Below, in pieces: positions 8,744-17,061 of a DNA stretch of 64,000 nucleotides (the first letter of the stretch is position 1; each line of letters starts with the position of its first letter). The notes below the pieces were generated by a model that had not been told where the DNA came from, ran no database searches, and saw only the letters and a program-made list of their open reading frames with translations. This DNA comes from Streptomyces rishiriensis (GTDB taxonomy: Bacteria; Actinomycetota; Actinomycetes; Streptomycetales; Streptomycetaceae): NCBI RefSeq assembly GCF_030815485.1, contig NZ_JAUSWV010000002.1:6386001-6450000 (forward strand). Reading direction: 5' to 3'. Position numbers and translations under genes: made by a program.

Positions 8744-8960
8744 CAGGCGGTCCTGCTTTCAACTTCAGGAATGGTACGGCGGCCTCCGGCAGAGGCGCTC
8801 GTCGGGCGTCCTACGGGACCTTCGGCCCCTGCCGGCGGCTTACCCGGGACAACGGTCCCGCTCGCGTACCTGATCCCGTTGTTACCGCGTTATCGACGAC
8901 CGGTGACGTGTGTGACGAGAACATGCCGTGCGGTGACACAGCAGTTCTTCCCGGCTGCTC

Positions 8961-8985
8961 TATCGCGTACTCATGACGACAGTCA
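8961..8985 (+). promoter_or_regulatory. Composite operator upstream of the enoyl-CoA hydratase operon
   Basis: TATCGCGTAC (8961-8970), three bases, then the near-palindrome TGACGACAGTCA (8974-8985). The same arrangement, with identical spacing and the same orientation relative to the gene, recurs before the CoA ligase at 15041-15017. Here CGACAGTCAC (8977-8986) is additionally mirrored by GTGACTGTCG (9008-9017), a perfect 10-bp inverted repeat that ends at the ribosome-binding site of the hydratase. The local PaaX-type regulator is the obvious candidate ligand (inference). Confidence 0.7.
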
Positions 8986-9031
8986 CAAGAAGGTGATAAC
9001 TTCGTGAGTGACTGTCGAGGAGGCCGCCCTC

Positions 9032-9859
9032 ATGAGTCCCTTCACCGGCTCCGCCGCCCGCACCTCCGACTGGCACCACCTGCGCGTCGAGCTCACCGAC
9101 GGCATCGCCACCGTCACCCTGGCCCGTCCCGAGAAACTCAACGCCCTCACCTTCGGCGCCTACGCCGACCTGCGCGACCTGCTCGCCGAGCTGTCCCGGG
9201 AGCGGTCGGTCCGCGCCCTGGTGCTGGCCGGCGAGGGACGCGGCTTCTGCTCCGGCGGAGACGTCGACGAGATCATCGGCGCCACCCTCGGCATGGACAC
9301 CGCCCGGCTCCTCGACTTCAACCGGATGACCGGCCAGGTCGTCCGCGCCCTACGGGAATGCCCGTTCCCCGTCATCGCGGCCGTGCACGGCGTGGCGGCG
9401 GGAGCCGGCGCGGTCCTCGCCCTGGCCGCGGACTTCCGGATCGCCGACCCCAGCGCCCGCTTCGCATTCCTCTTCACCCGCGTCGGCCTCTCCGGCGGCG
9501 ACATGGGCGCCGCCTACCTGCTGCCCCGGGTCGTGGGCCTCGGCCACGCCACCCGCCTGCTCATGCTCGGCGAACCGGTCCGCGCCCCCGAGGCCGAGCG
9601 CATCGGCCTGATCAGCGAACTGACCGACGAGGGCCGCTCCGACGAGGCCGCACACGCCCTCGCCCGCCGCCTGGCCGACGGACCCGCACTGGCGTACGCG
9701 CAGACCAAGGCGCTGCTGACCGCCGAACTGGACATGCCCCTGGCGGCCGCGGTGGAACTGGACGCCGCGACCCAGGCCCTCCTCATGAACGGCGAGGACT
9801 ACGCCGAGTTCCACGCGGCGTTCAGGGAAAAGCGCCCTCCCGAGTGGAGGGGACGGTAG
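9032..9859 (+). CDS. Enoyl-CoA hydratase/isomerase of the aryl-CoA pathway
   Basis: A 275-residue crotonase-fold protein. VIAAVHGVAAGAGAVLALAADFRIAD and SGGDMGAAYLLPRVVG carry the oxyanion-hole and catalytic loop regions, and GFCSGGDVDE the CoA-binding stretch. It likely hydrates or ring-opens the dearomatised ring made by the next gene. The start at 9032 has GAGGAGG eight bases upstream; a GTG at 9008 in frame lies inside an operator repeat and has no such site. The downstream monooxygenase gene begins two bases after this stop, so the two form an operon. Confidence 0.88.
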   Translation: MSPFTGSAARTSDWHHLRVELTDGIATVTLARPEKLNALTFGAYADLRDLLAELSRERSVRALVLAGEGRGFCSGGDVDEIIGATLGMDTARLLDFNRMTGQVVRALRECPFPVIAAVHGVAAGAGAVLALAADFRIADPSARFAFLFTRVGLSGGDMGAAYLLPRVVGLGHATRLLMLGEPVRAPEAERIGLISELTDEGRSDEAAHALARRLADGPALAYAQTKALLTAELDMPLAAAVELDAATQALLMNGEDYAEFHAAFREKRPPEWRGR

Positions 9860-9861
9860 AC

Positions 9862-12249
9862 GTGGCAGCCGACGGCCGGACCCCGTCCACCGGAGCGCGT
9901 AACAGCCTCGACGACCGGCCCCCCCGCGGGGCGCGACCGGCCACGACACCCCCACGGCCGCCCGGACCGGCCGGCCGGCCCCTACGCGTCGCCGTCATCG
10001 GCGGCGGCCCCGGCGGCCTCTACGCCGCAGCCCTGCTCAAACGCCTCGACCCGCACCGCGAGATCACCCTCTGGGAACGCAACGCCCCCGACGACACCTT
10101 CGGCTTCGGCGTCGTCCTCTCCGACGAGACCCTCGGCGGCATCGAACACGCCGACCCGCGCGTCCACGCCGCCCTCCAGCAGGACTTCGTCCGCTGGGAC
10201 GACATAGACATCGTGCACCGCAACACCCGGCACACCTCCACCGGACACGGCTTCGCCGCCCTCGGCCGCCGCCGGCTCCTGGAGATCCTGCACGAACGCT
10301 GCCACTCCCTCGGCGTCGACCTGCGCTTCCGCGCCGAGGCGCCGGACCCCGCCCGGCTGGCGGCGGACCACGACCTCGTCATCGCCGCCGACGGTGTGCA
10401 CAGCACCACCCGCGAGGCATACGCCCAGATGTTCCGCCCCCGGGTGACCGGCCACCGCTGCCGCTACATCTGGCTCGCCGCCGACTTCGCCTTCGACGCC
10501 TTCCGCTTCGAGATCGCCGAGACCCCGCACGGCGTGATGCAACTGCACGGATACCCCTACGCGGCCGACTCCTCGACCGTGATCATCGAGATGCGCGAGG
10601 AAGTCTGGCGGGCAACCGGTTTCGACGAACTCGACGAACGCGAGTCGGTGGAGCGCTGCGCCAAGATCTTCACGGAAGCCCTCGGCGGACGCTCACTCGA
10701 GTCCAACAACTCCACCTGGACCACCTTCCGGACCGTCGTCAACGAACACTGGTCCCACGGCAACATCGTCCTGCTGGGCGACGCCGCCCACACCGCCCAC
10801 TTCTCCATCGGCTCCGGCACCAAGCTCGCCGTCGAGGACGCCCTGGCCCTGGCCGCCTCTCTGCACGAACACCCTGACGCCGCCACCGCGTTGACCGCCT
10901 ACGAAGAGGAGCGCAGGCCCGTCGTCGCCTCCACCCAGCGAGCCGCCCGCGCCAGCCTGGAGTGGTTCGAGAACCTCGGCCTCTACCTCGACCAGCCGCC
11001 CCGCAGGTTCGCCTTCAACCTGCTCACCCGCAGCCGCCGCGTCACCCACGACAACCTGCGGCTGCGCGACCCCCACTTCACCGAGGCCGTGGAGCGGGAG
11101 TTCGGCTGCCCGCCCGGTACGCCCCCGATGTTCACCCCGTTCCGGCTGCGCGGCCTGACCCTGCGCAACCGGGTCGTCGTCTCGCCCATGGACATGTACT
11201 CGGCCACCGACGGACTCCCCGACGACTTCCACCTCGTCCACCTCGGCGCCCGCGCCCTCGGCGGGGCCGGACTGGTCATGACCGAGATGGTGTGCGTCTC
11301 TCCCGAGGGACGCATCACACCCGGCTGCACCGGCCTCTACACCGGCCGCCAGGCCGACGCGTGGCGGCGCGTCACCGACTTCGTGCACCTCCGGGCGCCG
11401 GGCACCGCGATCGGCGTCCAGCTCGGCCACTCCGGACGCAAGGGATCGACGAAACCGATGTGGGAGGGCATGGACGAACCACTGCCCGAAGGCAACTGGC
11501 CGCTCGTGGCCGCCTCCCCGCTGCCCTACAGGCCGACCGGCCAACTGCCCCGCGAACTCACCCGAGCACGCCTCACGGACCTCCGCCAGGAGTTCGCCGC
11601 CGCCGCTCGGCGAGCCGCCAGTTCCGGCTTCGACCTGCTCGAACTGCACTGCGCCCACGGCTACTTGCTGTCCGGCTTCCTCTCCCCGCTGACCAACCAC
11701 CGGACCGACGCCTACGGAGGCCCGCTCGCCGCACGGCTGCGCTTCCCGCTGGAGGTATTCGACGCGGTCCGTGCGGTATGGCCCGCGGAACGACCGATGA
11801 CCGTCCGCATCTCCGCCACCGACTGGGCCGACGGCGGCACTTCGGCCGACGACGCCGTCGAGATCGCCCGCGCCTTCGCCGCACACGGCGCCGACGCGAT
11901 CGACGTGTCGACCGGCCAGGTGGTGGCCGAGGAACGTCCCGAGTTCGGACGCTCCTACCAGACGCCGTTCGCGGACCGGATCCGGCACGAGGCGAGGGTG
12001 CCCGTGATCGCGGTCGGCGCGATCTCCTCGTACGACGACGTCAACTCGTTGATCCTGGCCGGCCGTACGGACCTCTGCGCCCTCGCCCGACCCCACCTCT
12101 ACGACCCGAACTGGACCCTGCACGCGGCCGCCGAACAGGGCTACACCGGACCGGGCGTCGACTGGCCCGCCCCCTACCGCGCAGGCAGCCGCCCCCCGCG
12201 CACCGGACGCGCGGACGCGCCCAAACCCCGTCTGCTGTTCAGGAGTTGA
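9862..12249 (+). CDS. Two-domain aryl-CoA monooxygenase/reductase (2-aminobenzoyl-CoA or salicylyl-CoA type)
   Basis: A 795-residue fusion. Residues about 40-400 are a class A flavin monooxygenase: VAVIGGGPGGLYAA near 43-56 binds FAD and GDAAHTAHFSIGSGTKLAVE is the second FAD motif. Residues about 415-780 are an Old Yellow Enzyme domain: FTPFRLRGLTLRNRVVVSPM, HLGARALGGAGLV and LELHCAHGYLLSGFLSP. This domain order matches 2-aminobenzoyl-CoA monooxygenase/reductase of Azoarcus, which hydroxylates and then reduces the ring; automated annotations usually call the family bifunctional salicylyl-CoA 5-hydroxylase/oxidoreductase. The start is GTG 9862 behind GGAGGGGACGG; a proline-rich 37-residue tail precedes the FAD domain. 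Whether aminobenzoate or salicylate is the substrate is open; the RidA neighbour favours the amino compound. Confidence 0.9.
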   Translation: MAADGRTPSTGARNSLDDRPPRGARPATTPPRPPGPAGRPLRVAVIGGGPGGLYAAALLKRLDPHREITLWERNAPDDTFGFGVVLSDETLGGIEHADPRVHAALQQDFVRWDDIDIVHRNTRHTSTGHGFAALGRRRLLEILHERCHSLGVDLRFRAEAPDPARLAADHDLVIAADGVHSTTREAYAQMFRPRVTGHRCRYIWLAADFAFDAFRFEIAETPHGVMQLHGYPYAADSSTVIIEMREEVWRATGFDELDERESVERCAKIFTEALGGRSLESNNSTWTTFRTVVNEHWSHGNIVLLGDAAHTAHFSIGSGTKLAVEDALALAASLHEHPDAATALTAYEEERRPVVASTQRAARASLEWFENLGLYLDQPPRRFAFNLLTRSRRVTHDNLRLRDPHFTEAVEREFGCPPGTPPMFTPFRLRGLTLRNRVVVSPMDMYSATDGLPDDFHLVHLGARALGGAGLVMTEMVCVSPEGRITPGCTGLYTGRQADAWRRVTDFVHLRAPGTAIGVQLGHSGRKGSTKPMWEGMDEPLPEGNWPLVAASPLPYRPTGQLPRELTRARLTDLRQEFAAAARRAASSGFDLLELHCAHGYLLSGFLSPLTNHRTDAYGGPLAARLRFPLEVFDAVRAVWPAERPMTVRISATDWADGGTSADDAVEIARAFAAHGADAIDVSTGQVVAEERPEFGRSYQTPFADRIRHEARVPVIAVGAISSYDDVNSLILAGRTDLCALARPHLYDPNWTLHAAAEQGYTGPGVDWPAPYRAGSRPPRTGRADAPKPRLLFRS

Positions 12250-12301
12250 GACAGGTTAACGAGCGCCCTCGGTCGAAGAGCCTGAGGTTCGGCTGAGTGG
12301 C

Positions 12302-13129
12302 TCACGGCGCGTGCGGAGTCACTCCGGCGAACTGCGCCCCCGCGTCCCGCAGCCGCTCGTGCAGTGCCTGGAACACGGCCGCCGAACGGGTGCCCGGCCA
12401 GTCCTCGGGCAGCAGGCGGGCGGGCAGCCCGGGGTCGGTGTAGGGCAGGTGACGCCAGGAGTCCAGAGCCAGGAGATAGTCCCGGTAGGCCTCCTCCGGC
12501 GGAGTGTCCGGACGCTGCCGCCAGGCGTGCAGCACGCGCGCGTGACCCTCGAGGAACGTCTCGTGCTCCTTGGCGATGGCCGCCAGGTCCCACCACCGGG
12601 CGACGGACTCGACGGTCGGCGAGAAGCCGAGGTGCTCGCCGCGGAAGAGATCGACGTACGGGTCGAGACGCAGCCGTCGGAGGGTGTGCCGGGTCTCGTC
12701 GTGCAGACGCGCCGGTGCGATCCAGACGCCCGGCGCGGCGGTACCGAACCCCAGGCCCGCGAGCCGCGACCGCAGCACATGCCGCTTCTGCCGCTCGGAC
12801 TCAGGCACCGAGAACACCGCAAGCACCCAGCCCTCGTCCGCCGGCGGTGCCGTGGCGTAGATGCGCCGGTCACCGTCGTCGAGCAACTGCCTTGCTTCAT
12901 CCGAGAGTTCATACCCTGCCGCGCCCTGCGCCGTACGGGCCGGCAGCAGCAGTCCGCGCCGCTTCAGCCGGGACACCGAGGAGCGTACGGAGGGCGCGTC
13001 GACGCCCACCGCGGCGAGCAGCCGGATCAGCTCGGCGACGGGCACCGGGCCCGGTGCGAAGCGGCCGTACGCGCCGTAGAGCGTGACGATGAGAGACCGG
13101 GGTGCTGGCTGGTCGGACACGTTGATCAT
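12302..13129 (-). CDS. PaaX-family transcriptional regulator
   Basis: A 275-residue regulator. The N-terminal winged helix is VPVAELIRLLAAVGVDAPSVRSSVSRLKRRGLL, the mid domain begins WVLAVFSVPESERQKRHVLRSRL, and the C-terminal region resembles PaaX. PaaX proteins repress aryl-CoA catabolic operons and are released by an aryl-CoA, so it very probably controls this island. The ATG at 13129 (MINVSDQPAPRSL) lies 16 bases after the ligase stop and lacks a strong ribosome site; starts further up overlap the ligase and give low-complexity sequence. It is cotranscribed behind the ligase and convergent with the monooxygenase gene (52 bases apart). Confidence 0.88.
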   Translation of the reverse strand: MINVSDQPAPRSLIVTLYGAYGRFAPGPVPVAELIRLLAAVGVDAPSVRSSVSRLKRRGLLLPARTAQGAAGYELSDEARQLLDDGDRRIYATAPPADEGWVLAVFSVPESERQKRHVLRSRLAGLGFGTAAPGVWIAPARLHDETRHTLRRLRLDPYVDLFRGEHLGFSPTVESVARWWDLAAIAKEHETFLEGHARVLHAWRQRPDTPPEEAYRDYLLALDSWRHLPYTDPGLPARLLPEDWPGTRSAAVFQALHERLRDAGAQFAGVTPHAP

Positions 13130-13145
13130 CTTAAGGTCTTCGGCA

Positions 13146-14924
13146 TCACGGCTGGTCACCATTGGTGTCATCCCTGACGTGATCTCCACTCCGGCCTTCG
13201 GCGCAGTCTTCGGCATGGTGTTCGCCGTGATCTGCGCCGTGATCTTCGCCGTGGTCTTGGGTGCGCAGCCGGAATCGCTGGAGCTTTCCGGTCGCCGTGC
13301 GGGGCAGCGCGTCCAGGAAGACGAACTCGCGGGGGCACTTGTACGGCGCCAACTCCTCCTTGAGAAAGGCGCGCAGAGCCTCCGCATCGCGCCGGACACC
13401 CGCCCGCAGGACGGCGAACGCGACGACCACCTGTCCCCGTTGCTCGTCGGCCCGTCCCACGACCGCCGCCTCGACCACGTCCGGGTGGCGCAGCAGCGCC
13501 TCCTCGACCTCGGGGCCCGCGATGTTGTACCCGGCGGAGATGATCATGTCGTCGGCACGGGCGACGTACCGGAAGTAGCCGTCGGGCTCGCGGACGTAGG
13601 TGTCGCCGGTGATGTTCCAGCCGTCGCGCACGTACTCCTGCTGACGCGGATCGGCGAGGTAACGGCAGCCGACCGGGCCGCACACGGCGAGCAGCCCGGG
13701 CTCGCCGTCGGGCACGGGTCTGCCGTCCGGCCCCTGTACGCGCGCGTGCCAGCCGGGGACGGGGACACCGGTCGTGCCGGGCCGGATGTCTTCGTCGGCG
13801 GCCGAGATGAAGATGTGCAGCAACTCGGTGGCGCCGATGCCGTTGATCAACCGGAGCCCGGTCCGCTCGTGCCAGGCTCGCCAGGTGGCGGCGGGCAGGT
13901 TCTCGCCGGCGGAGACACAGCGGCGCAGCGAGGAGACGTCGTGCGCGGAGGGGCGGTTGAGGTCATGGAGACCGCCGAGGTGGTTGAACTGCTTGACGTG
14001 GTTGAGGTCGTTCCGGTCGTTCCGGTCGTTCGATGCGTTCAGGTCGTCGAGCATCGCGCGGTAAGCGGTGGGGGCTGTGAACAGCACGGTCACCCGGTGT
14101 GCGGCGATCGCGGGCAACAGCTGCCGGGGGCCCGCCTGTTCGAGCAGCAGGGCGCTGGCGCCGGCCCGCATCGGAAAGACGACCAGCCCGCCGAGGCCGA
14201 AGGTGAAACCGAGCGGGGGGCTGCCGGCGAAGACATCATCCGGAAGCGGTTTCAGTATGTGCCGCGAGAAGGTGTCGGCGATCGCCAGCACATCCCGGTG
14301 AAAGTGCAGACACCCCTTCGGGCGGCCGGTGGTCCCGGAGGTGAACGCGATCAGCGCCACGTCGTCGCAAGCGGTTTCGACGGCCTGATACGGCTCGCAA
14401 GGCGCCGACCGGTTCAGCAGGTCGTCGGGGGAGTCACCGCCGTACGTCGTGATGCGGAGTCCGGGTATCTCCCCCTTGGCGAGGGCGTCCACGGCCCTGA
14501 TGTCGCAGAGCGCGTGGTCCACCCGCGCGATCTCGCACATGGCGCGCAGCTCGTTCGGCCGCTGCTGGGCCAGGACGGTGACCGCGATCGCGCCCGCCTT
14601 CAGCACCGCCAGCCAGCAGGCCGCGAGCCAGGGAGTGGTGGGACCGCGCAGCAGCACACGGTTGCCGGGGGCGACCCCGAGTTCGCCGCTGAGCAGATGG
14701 GCGATCCGGTCGACGCGGGCCCGTAGCTCCCCGTACGTCCAGGACGGCCCGGTGGCGGTGTGGAACACGGGCCGGTCCGGGGCGGTGCTGCCGAGCAGTT
14801 CGGCGGCGCAGTTCACCCGATCGGGGTAGTCGAGTTCGGGCAGCTCGAATCGGAGACCGGGCCAGGTACCGGGCGGCGGAAGGTGGTCGCGCGCGAAGGT
14901 GTCGACGTGAGCCGAGACGTTCAT
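13146..14924 (-). CDS. Aryl-CoA ligase (benzoate/2-aminobenzoate-CoA ligase family)
   Basis: A 592-residue ANL-superfamily enzyme activating an aromatic acid with ATP and CoA. The phosphate loop is LIAFTSGTTGRPKGCLHFH; the C-domain shows YNIAGPEVEEALLRHPDVVE and the catalytic lysine in PRTATGKLQR. Two regions look foreign to the family. One is an Asn/Asp/His-rich insert (NDRNDRNDLNHVKQFNHLGG, plus-strand bases about 13950-14050) with a 9-bp DNA repeat. The other is a C-terminal tail of about 39 residues rich in Asp, His and Glu (DHGEDHGADHGEHHAED). The start at 14924 follows AAGGGGG; a long open frame upstream of it is an artefact of GC-rich repeat DNA. It heads the unit that includes paaX. 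Confidence 0.9.
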   Translation of the reverse strand: MNVSAHVDTFARDHLPPPGTWPGLRFELPELDYPDRVNCAAELLGSTAPDRPVFHTATGPSWTYGELRARVDRIAHLLSGELGVAPGNRVLLRGPTTPWLAACWLAVLKAGAIAVTVLAQQRPNELRAMCEIARVDHALCDIRAVDALAKGEIPGLRITTYGGDSPDDLLNRSAPCEPYQAVETACDDVALIAFTSGTTGRPKGCLHFHRDVLAIADTFSRHILKPLPDDVFAGSPPLGFTFGLGGLVVFPMRAGASALLLEQAGPRQLLPAIAAHRVTVLFTAPTAYRAMLDDLNASNDRNDRNDLNHVKQFNHLGGLHDLNRPSAHDVSSLRRCVSAGENLPAATWRAWHERTGLRLINGIGATELLHIFISAADEDIRPGTTGVPVPGWHARVQGPDGRPVPDGEPGLLAVCGPVGCRYLADPRQQEYVRDGWNITGDTYVREPDGYFRYVARADDMIISAGYNIAGPEVEEALLRHPDVVEAAVVGRADEQRGQVVVAFAVLRAGVRRDAEALRAFLKEELAPYKCPREFVFLDALPRTATGKLQRFRLRTQDHGEDHGADHGEHHAEDCAEGRSGDHVRDDTNGDQP

Positions 14925-15001
14925 GGGCGTTCGCCCCCTTGCCTGGATGGACTGTCCGGCTGGGCTGCCCGGGCGGGCGTCGTCTTGGGGTCGCGTAAGC
15001 G

Positions 15002-15029
15002 AGCGTAGCGCGTTGGTGACGACAGTCAA
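15002..15029 (-). promoter_or_regulatory. Predicted promoter of the CoA ligase
   Basis: On the minus strand TTGACT (15029-15024), 16 bases, TACGCT (15007-15002), about 80 bases before the ligase start. The -35 hexamer lies inside the shared operator-like element, which fits repression by blocking RNA polymerase. Confidence 0.55.
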
Positions 15030-15041
15030 CGGTACGCGATA
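15017..15041 (-). promoter_or_regulatory. Composite operator upstream of the CoA ligase
   Basis: Read on the minus strand: TATCGCGTAC (15041-15032), three bases, TGACTGTCGTCA (15028-15017). The 10-mer and the 3-base gap are identical to the element before the hydratase operon (8961-8985); the 12-mer is the same near-palindrome in the other orientation. It overlaps the predicted -35 box. The ACAD gene on the other side starts 400 bases away, so this copy most likely serves the ligase-paaX unit. Confidence 0.7.
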
Positions 15042-15078
15042 CCGTCGAGATGGGCGGCGGCGTAGGCGACGGTAAACG

Positions 15079-15112
15079 GTGGACGTTGACGGGTGGTGGA
15101 CGTTGACGGGTG
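15079..15112. repeat. Direct repeat in the ligase/ACAD intergenic region
   Basis: GGTGGACGTTGACGGGT occurs twice in tandem, followed by a short GGGCGGT repeat. The spacer 14925-15446 otherwise holds promoter elements and a second repeat tract and no recognisable gene. Confidence 0.65.
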
Positions 15113-15314
15113 GGCGGTGGGCGGTGGAGGGCAGACGGGCGGGCGGAGCAGCGGTCAGGGCAGGCGGGTGCGGACACGGCGGCACCGGCGCGATCCCCTC
15201 CGGTACGGCAGAAACGGTCTCGGCAGGGTGAGACCCTCCGGAACCAGCATGGAAACAGCTAGAGCAGCAGGCCCGGCAGGAAGGCGCAGCGGCAGCGGTA
15301 CGCCAAGTCGGACC

Positions 15315-15392
15315 GACAGAAACAGACACGGCAGAAACAGGCACGGCAGAAACAGAGACGGCAGAAACAGGCACGGCAGGCACGGCAGAAAC
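15315..15392. repeat. 15-bp tandem repeat upstream of the acyl-CoA dehydrogenase
   Basis: About five imperfect copies of GGCAGAAACAGGCAC (15 bp), with one truncated copy, end some 55 bases before the dehydrogenase start. The repeat is A-rich on the plus strand and keeps several frames open, which explains spurious upstream extensions of both neighbouring genes. It lies in the probable 5' leader of the dehydrogenase. Confidence 0.8.
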
Positions 15393-15446
15393 ACGTACTT
15401 CGGCAAGTCCCGTACGGCAGGTCACGCACGGCAGAGAGGACAGGCG

Positions 15447-16583
15447 ATGCCCGCATTCTCGCTCGAACCGGCACAGGCCGCCTGGTGCGCCGAACTGCGC
15501 GCTCTTGCCGCCGAACGGCTGCACCCGCTCGCCGAGAAGGGCGAACCGGGGCGCGTCAACCGCCCGCTCGTCGCCGAACTCGGCCGGCTCGGCCTGCTGC
15601 CGCGACTGTTCACCTCCGGCGCCCTCGACCTCTGCCTGATGCGCGAGTCCCTCGCCTACGCCTGCACAGAGGCGGAGACCGCGCTCGCGCTGCAGGGGCT
15701 GGGCGCGCACCCGGTCCACGCCCACGGCACCCCCGCCCAGCGGCAGCACTGGCTGCCCCGTGTCACCGACGGCACCGCCATCGCCGCCTTCGCCCTGAGC
15801 GAGCCGGGCGCGGGCTCGGACGCGGCGGCCCTGTCCCTGGCCGCCGAGCGGGACGGACGGGACGGCTGGCGGCTCACCGGAGAGAAGTGCTGGATCTCCA
15901 ACGCTCCCGAGGCCGATTTCTACACCGTCTTCGCCCGCACCACCGAAGGAGCCGGAGCTCGCGGTGTAACCGCTTTCCTCGTTCCCGCCGAGCGTGCCGG
16001 TCTCACCGGCGCCGCCCTCGACATGCTCTCCCCGCACCCCATCGGCGCCCTCCGCTTCGACGCCGTGCCGGTCACGGCGGACGACGTGCTCGGCGAGCCC
16101 GACCGCGGCTTCCGGGTCGCCATGGGCACCCTCAACCTCTTCCGCCCCAGCGTCGGCGCCTTCGCCGTCGGCATGGCGCAGGCCGCCCTCGACGCGACTC
16201 TGGCCCACACCGCCCGACGGGACGCGTTCGGCGGCAAGTTGAGTGACCTCCAGACGGTCGCCCACCAGGTCGCCGAGATGGCCCTGCGTACCGAGGCCGC
16301 GCGGCTGATGGTCCACGCCGCGGCGATGTCGTACGACAGCGGTTCCCCGGACGTCCCGAAGCGGGCCGCCATGGCCAAGCTGTTCGCCACCGAGACCGCG
16401 CAGTACGTCGTCGACGCGGCCGTCCAACTTCATGGCGCACGCGCCCTGCACCGCGGCCATCTGCTCGAGCACCTCTACCGGGAGGTACGCGCACCGAGGA
16501 TCTACGAGGGGGCCAGCGAAGTCCAACGCGGAATCATCGCCCGGGAGCTGTACGCCGAACTCGCAGAACTGGAGGCCAGGTGA
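15447..16583 (+). CDS. Acyl-CoA dehydrogenase of the aryl-CoA island
   Basis: A 378-residue flavoprotein. FALSEPGAGSDAAAL and GEKCWISNA are the FAD/substrate motifs; RDAFGGKLSDLQTVAHQVAEMA and QLHGARALHRGHLLEHLYREVRAPRIYEGASEVQ carry the C-domain, including the stretch with the usual catalytic-region Glu. It probably oxidises the alicyclic CoA ester after ring reduction. The start at 15447 has GAGAGGA upstream; earlier in-frame starts run through tandem repeat DNA. Its stop overlaps the RidA start (GTGA, 16580-16583). Confidence 0.88.
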   Translation: MPAFSLEPAQAAWCAELRALAAERLHPLAEKGEPGRVNRPLVAELGRLGLLPRLFTSGALDLCLMRESLAYACTEAETALALQGLGAHPVHAHGTPAQRQHWLPRVTDGTAIAAFALSEPGAGSDAAALSLAAERDGRDGWRLTGEKCWISNAPEADFYTVFARTTEGAGARGVTAFLVPAERAGLTGAALDMLSPHPIGALRFDAVPVTADDVLGEPDRGFRVAMGTLNLFRPSVGAFAVGMAQAALDATLAHTARRDAFGGKLSDLQTVAHQVAEMALRTEAARLMVHAAAMSYDSGSPDVPKRAAMAKLFATETAQYVVDAAVQLHGARALHRGHLLEHLYREVRAPRIYEGASEVQRGIIARELYAELAELEAR

Positions 16584-16981
16584 CCACCGACCGCGTCAAC
16601 CCACCCGAACTCTCCCCGCCCAGCGGCTTCTCCCACGCCGTCGTCGCAGCCGGAGAGCGGATCGTGTTCCTCGCGGGCCAGACCGCACTCGGCACTGACG
16701 GGAAGATCGTGGGTGAGTCGCTGCCGGACCAGTTCCGTCGTGCGCTGGCGAATCTGCTGGCCGCACTGACGGCGGCGGGCGGTACGGCGTCGGACCTGGC
16801 GCGCGTCACCGTCTACGTCACGGACGTCGCCGCCTATCGCGAGCGGGCCGCCGAACTGGGCTCGATCTGGCGGGAACTGGCGGGCCGCGACTATCCGGCG
16901 ATGGCCGTCGTCGGGATCGTACGACTCTGGGACGAGCAGGCACTCGTCGAACTGGACGGATTCGCGGTACTCGATGGATGA
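16580..16981 (+). CDS. RidA family enamine/imine deaminase
   Basis: A 133-residue YjgF/YER057c/UK114 protein: IVFLAGQTALGTDGKIVG, DQFRRALANLLAALTAAGGTASDLARVTVYVTD and the C-terminal YPAMAVVGIVRLWDEQALVELDGFAVL. RidA-fold proteins hydrolyse reactive enamines and imines to ketone plus ammonia. Translational coupling to the dehydrogenase, and linkage to a monooxygenase/reductase whose known homologue releases a 2-amino-enone CoA ester, suggest it removes the amino group in this pathway (inference). It starts at GTG 16580. Downstream lies a large repeat array. Confidence 0.88.
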   Translation: MTTDRVNPPELSPPSGFSHAVVAAGERIVFLAGQTALGTDGKIVGESLPDQFRRALANLLAALTAAGGTASDLARVTVYVTDVAAYRERAAELGSIWRELAGRDYPAMAVVGIVRLWDEQALVELDGFAVLDG

Positions 16982-17061
16982 AAGGCAGTATCCGGTATCT
17001 GCGGCCACGGCCAGTTCCCCAACCACGTCTCGTCGGCCGGTTCCGGTACCGCGTCTCGTCG

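Noticed and set aside
9004..9861. A long N-terminal extension of the monooxygenase/reductase overlapping the hydratase gene
   Set aside because: The added sequence is Arg/Pro-rich shadow of the hydratase. The GTG at 9862 has a ribosome site and follows the hydratase stop.
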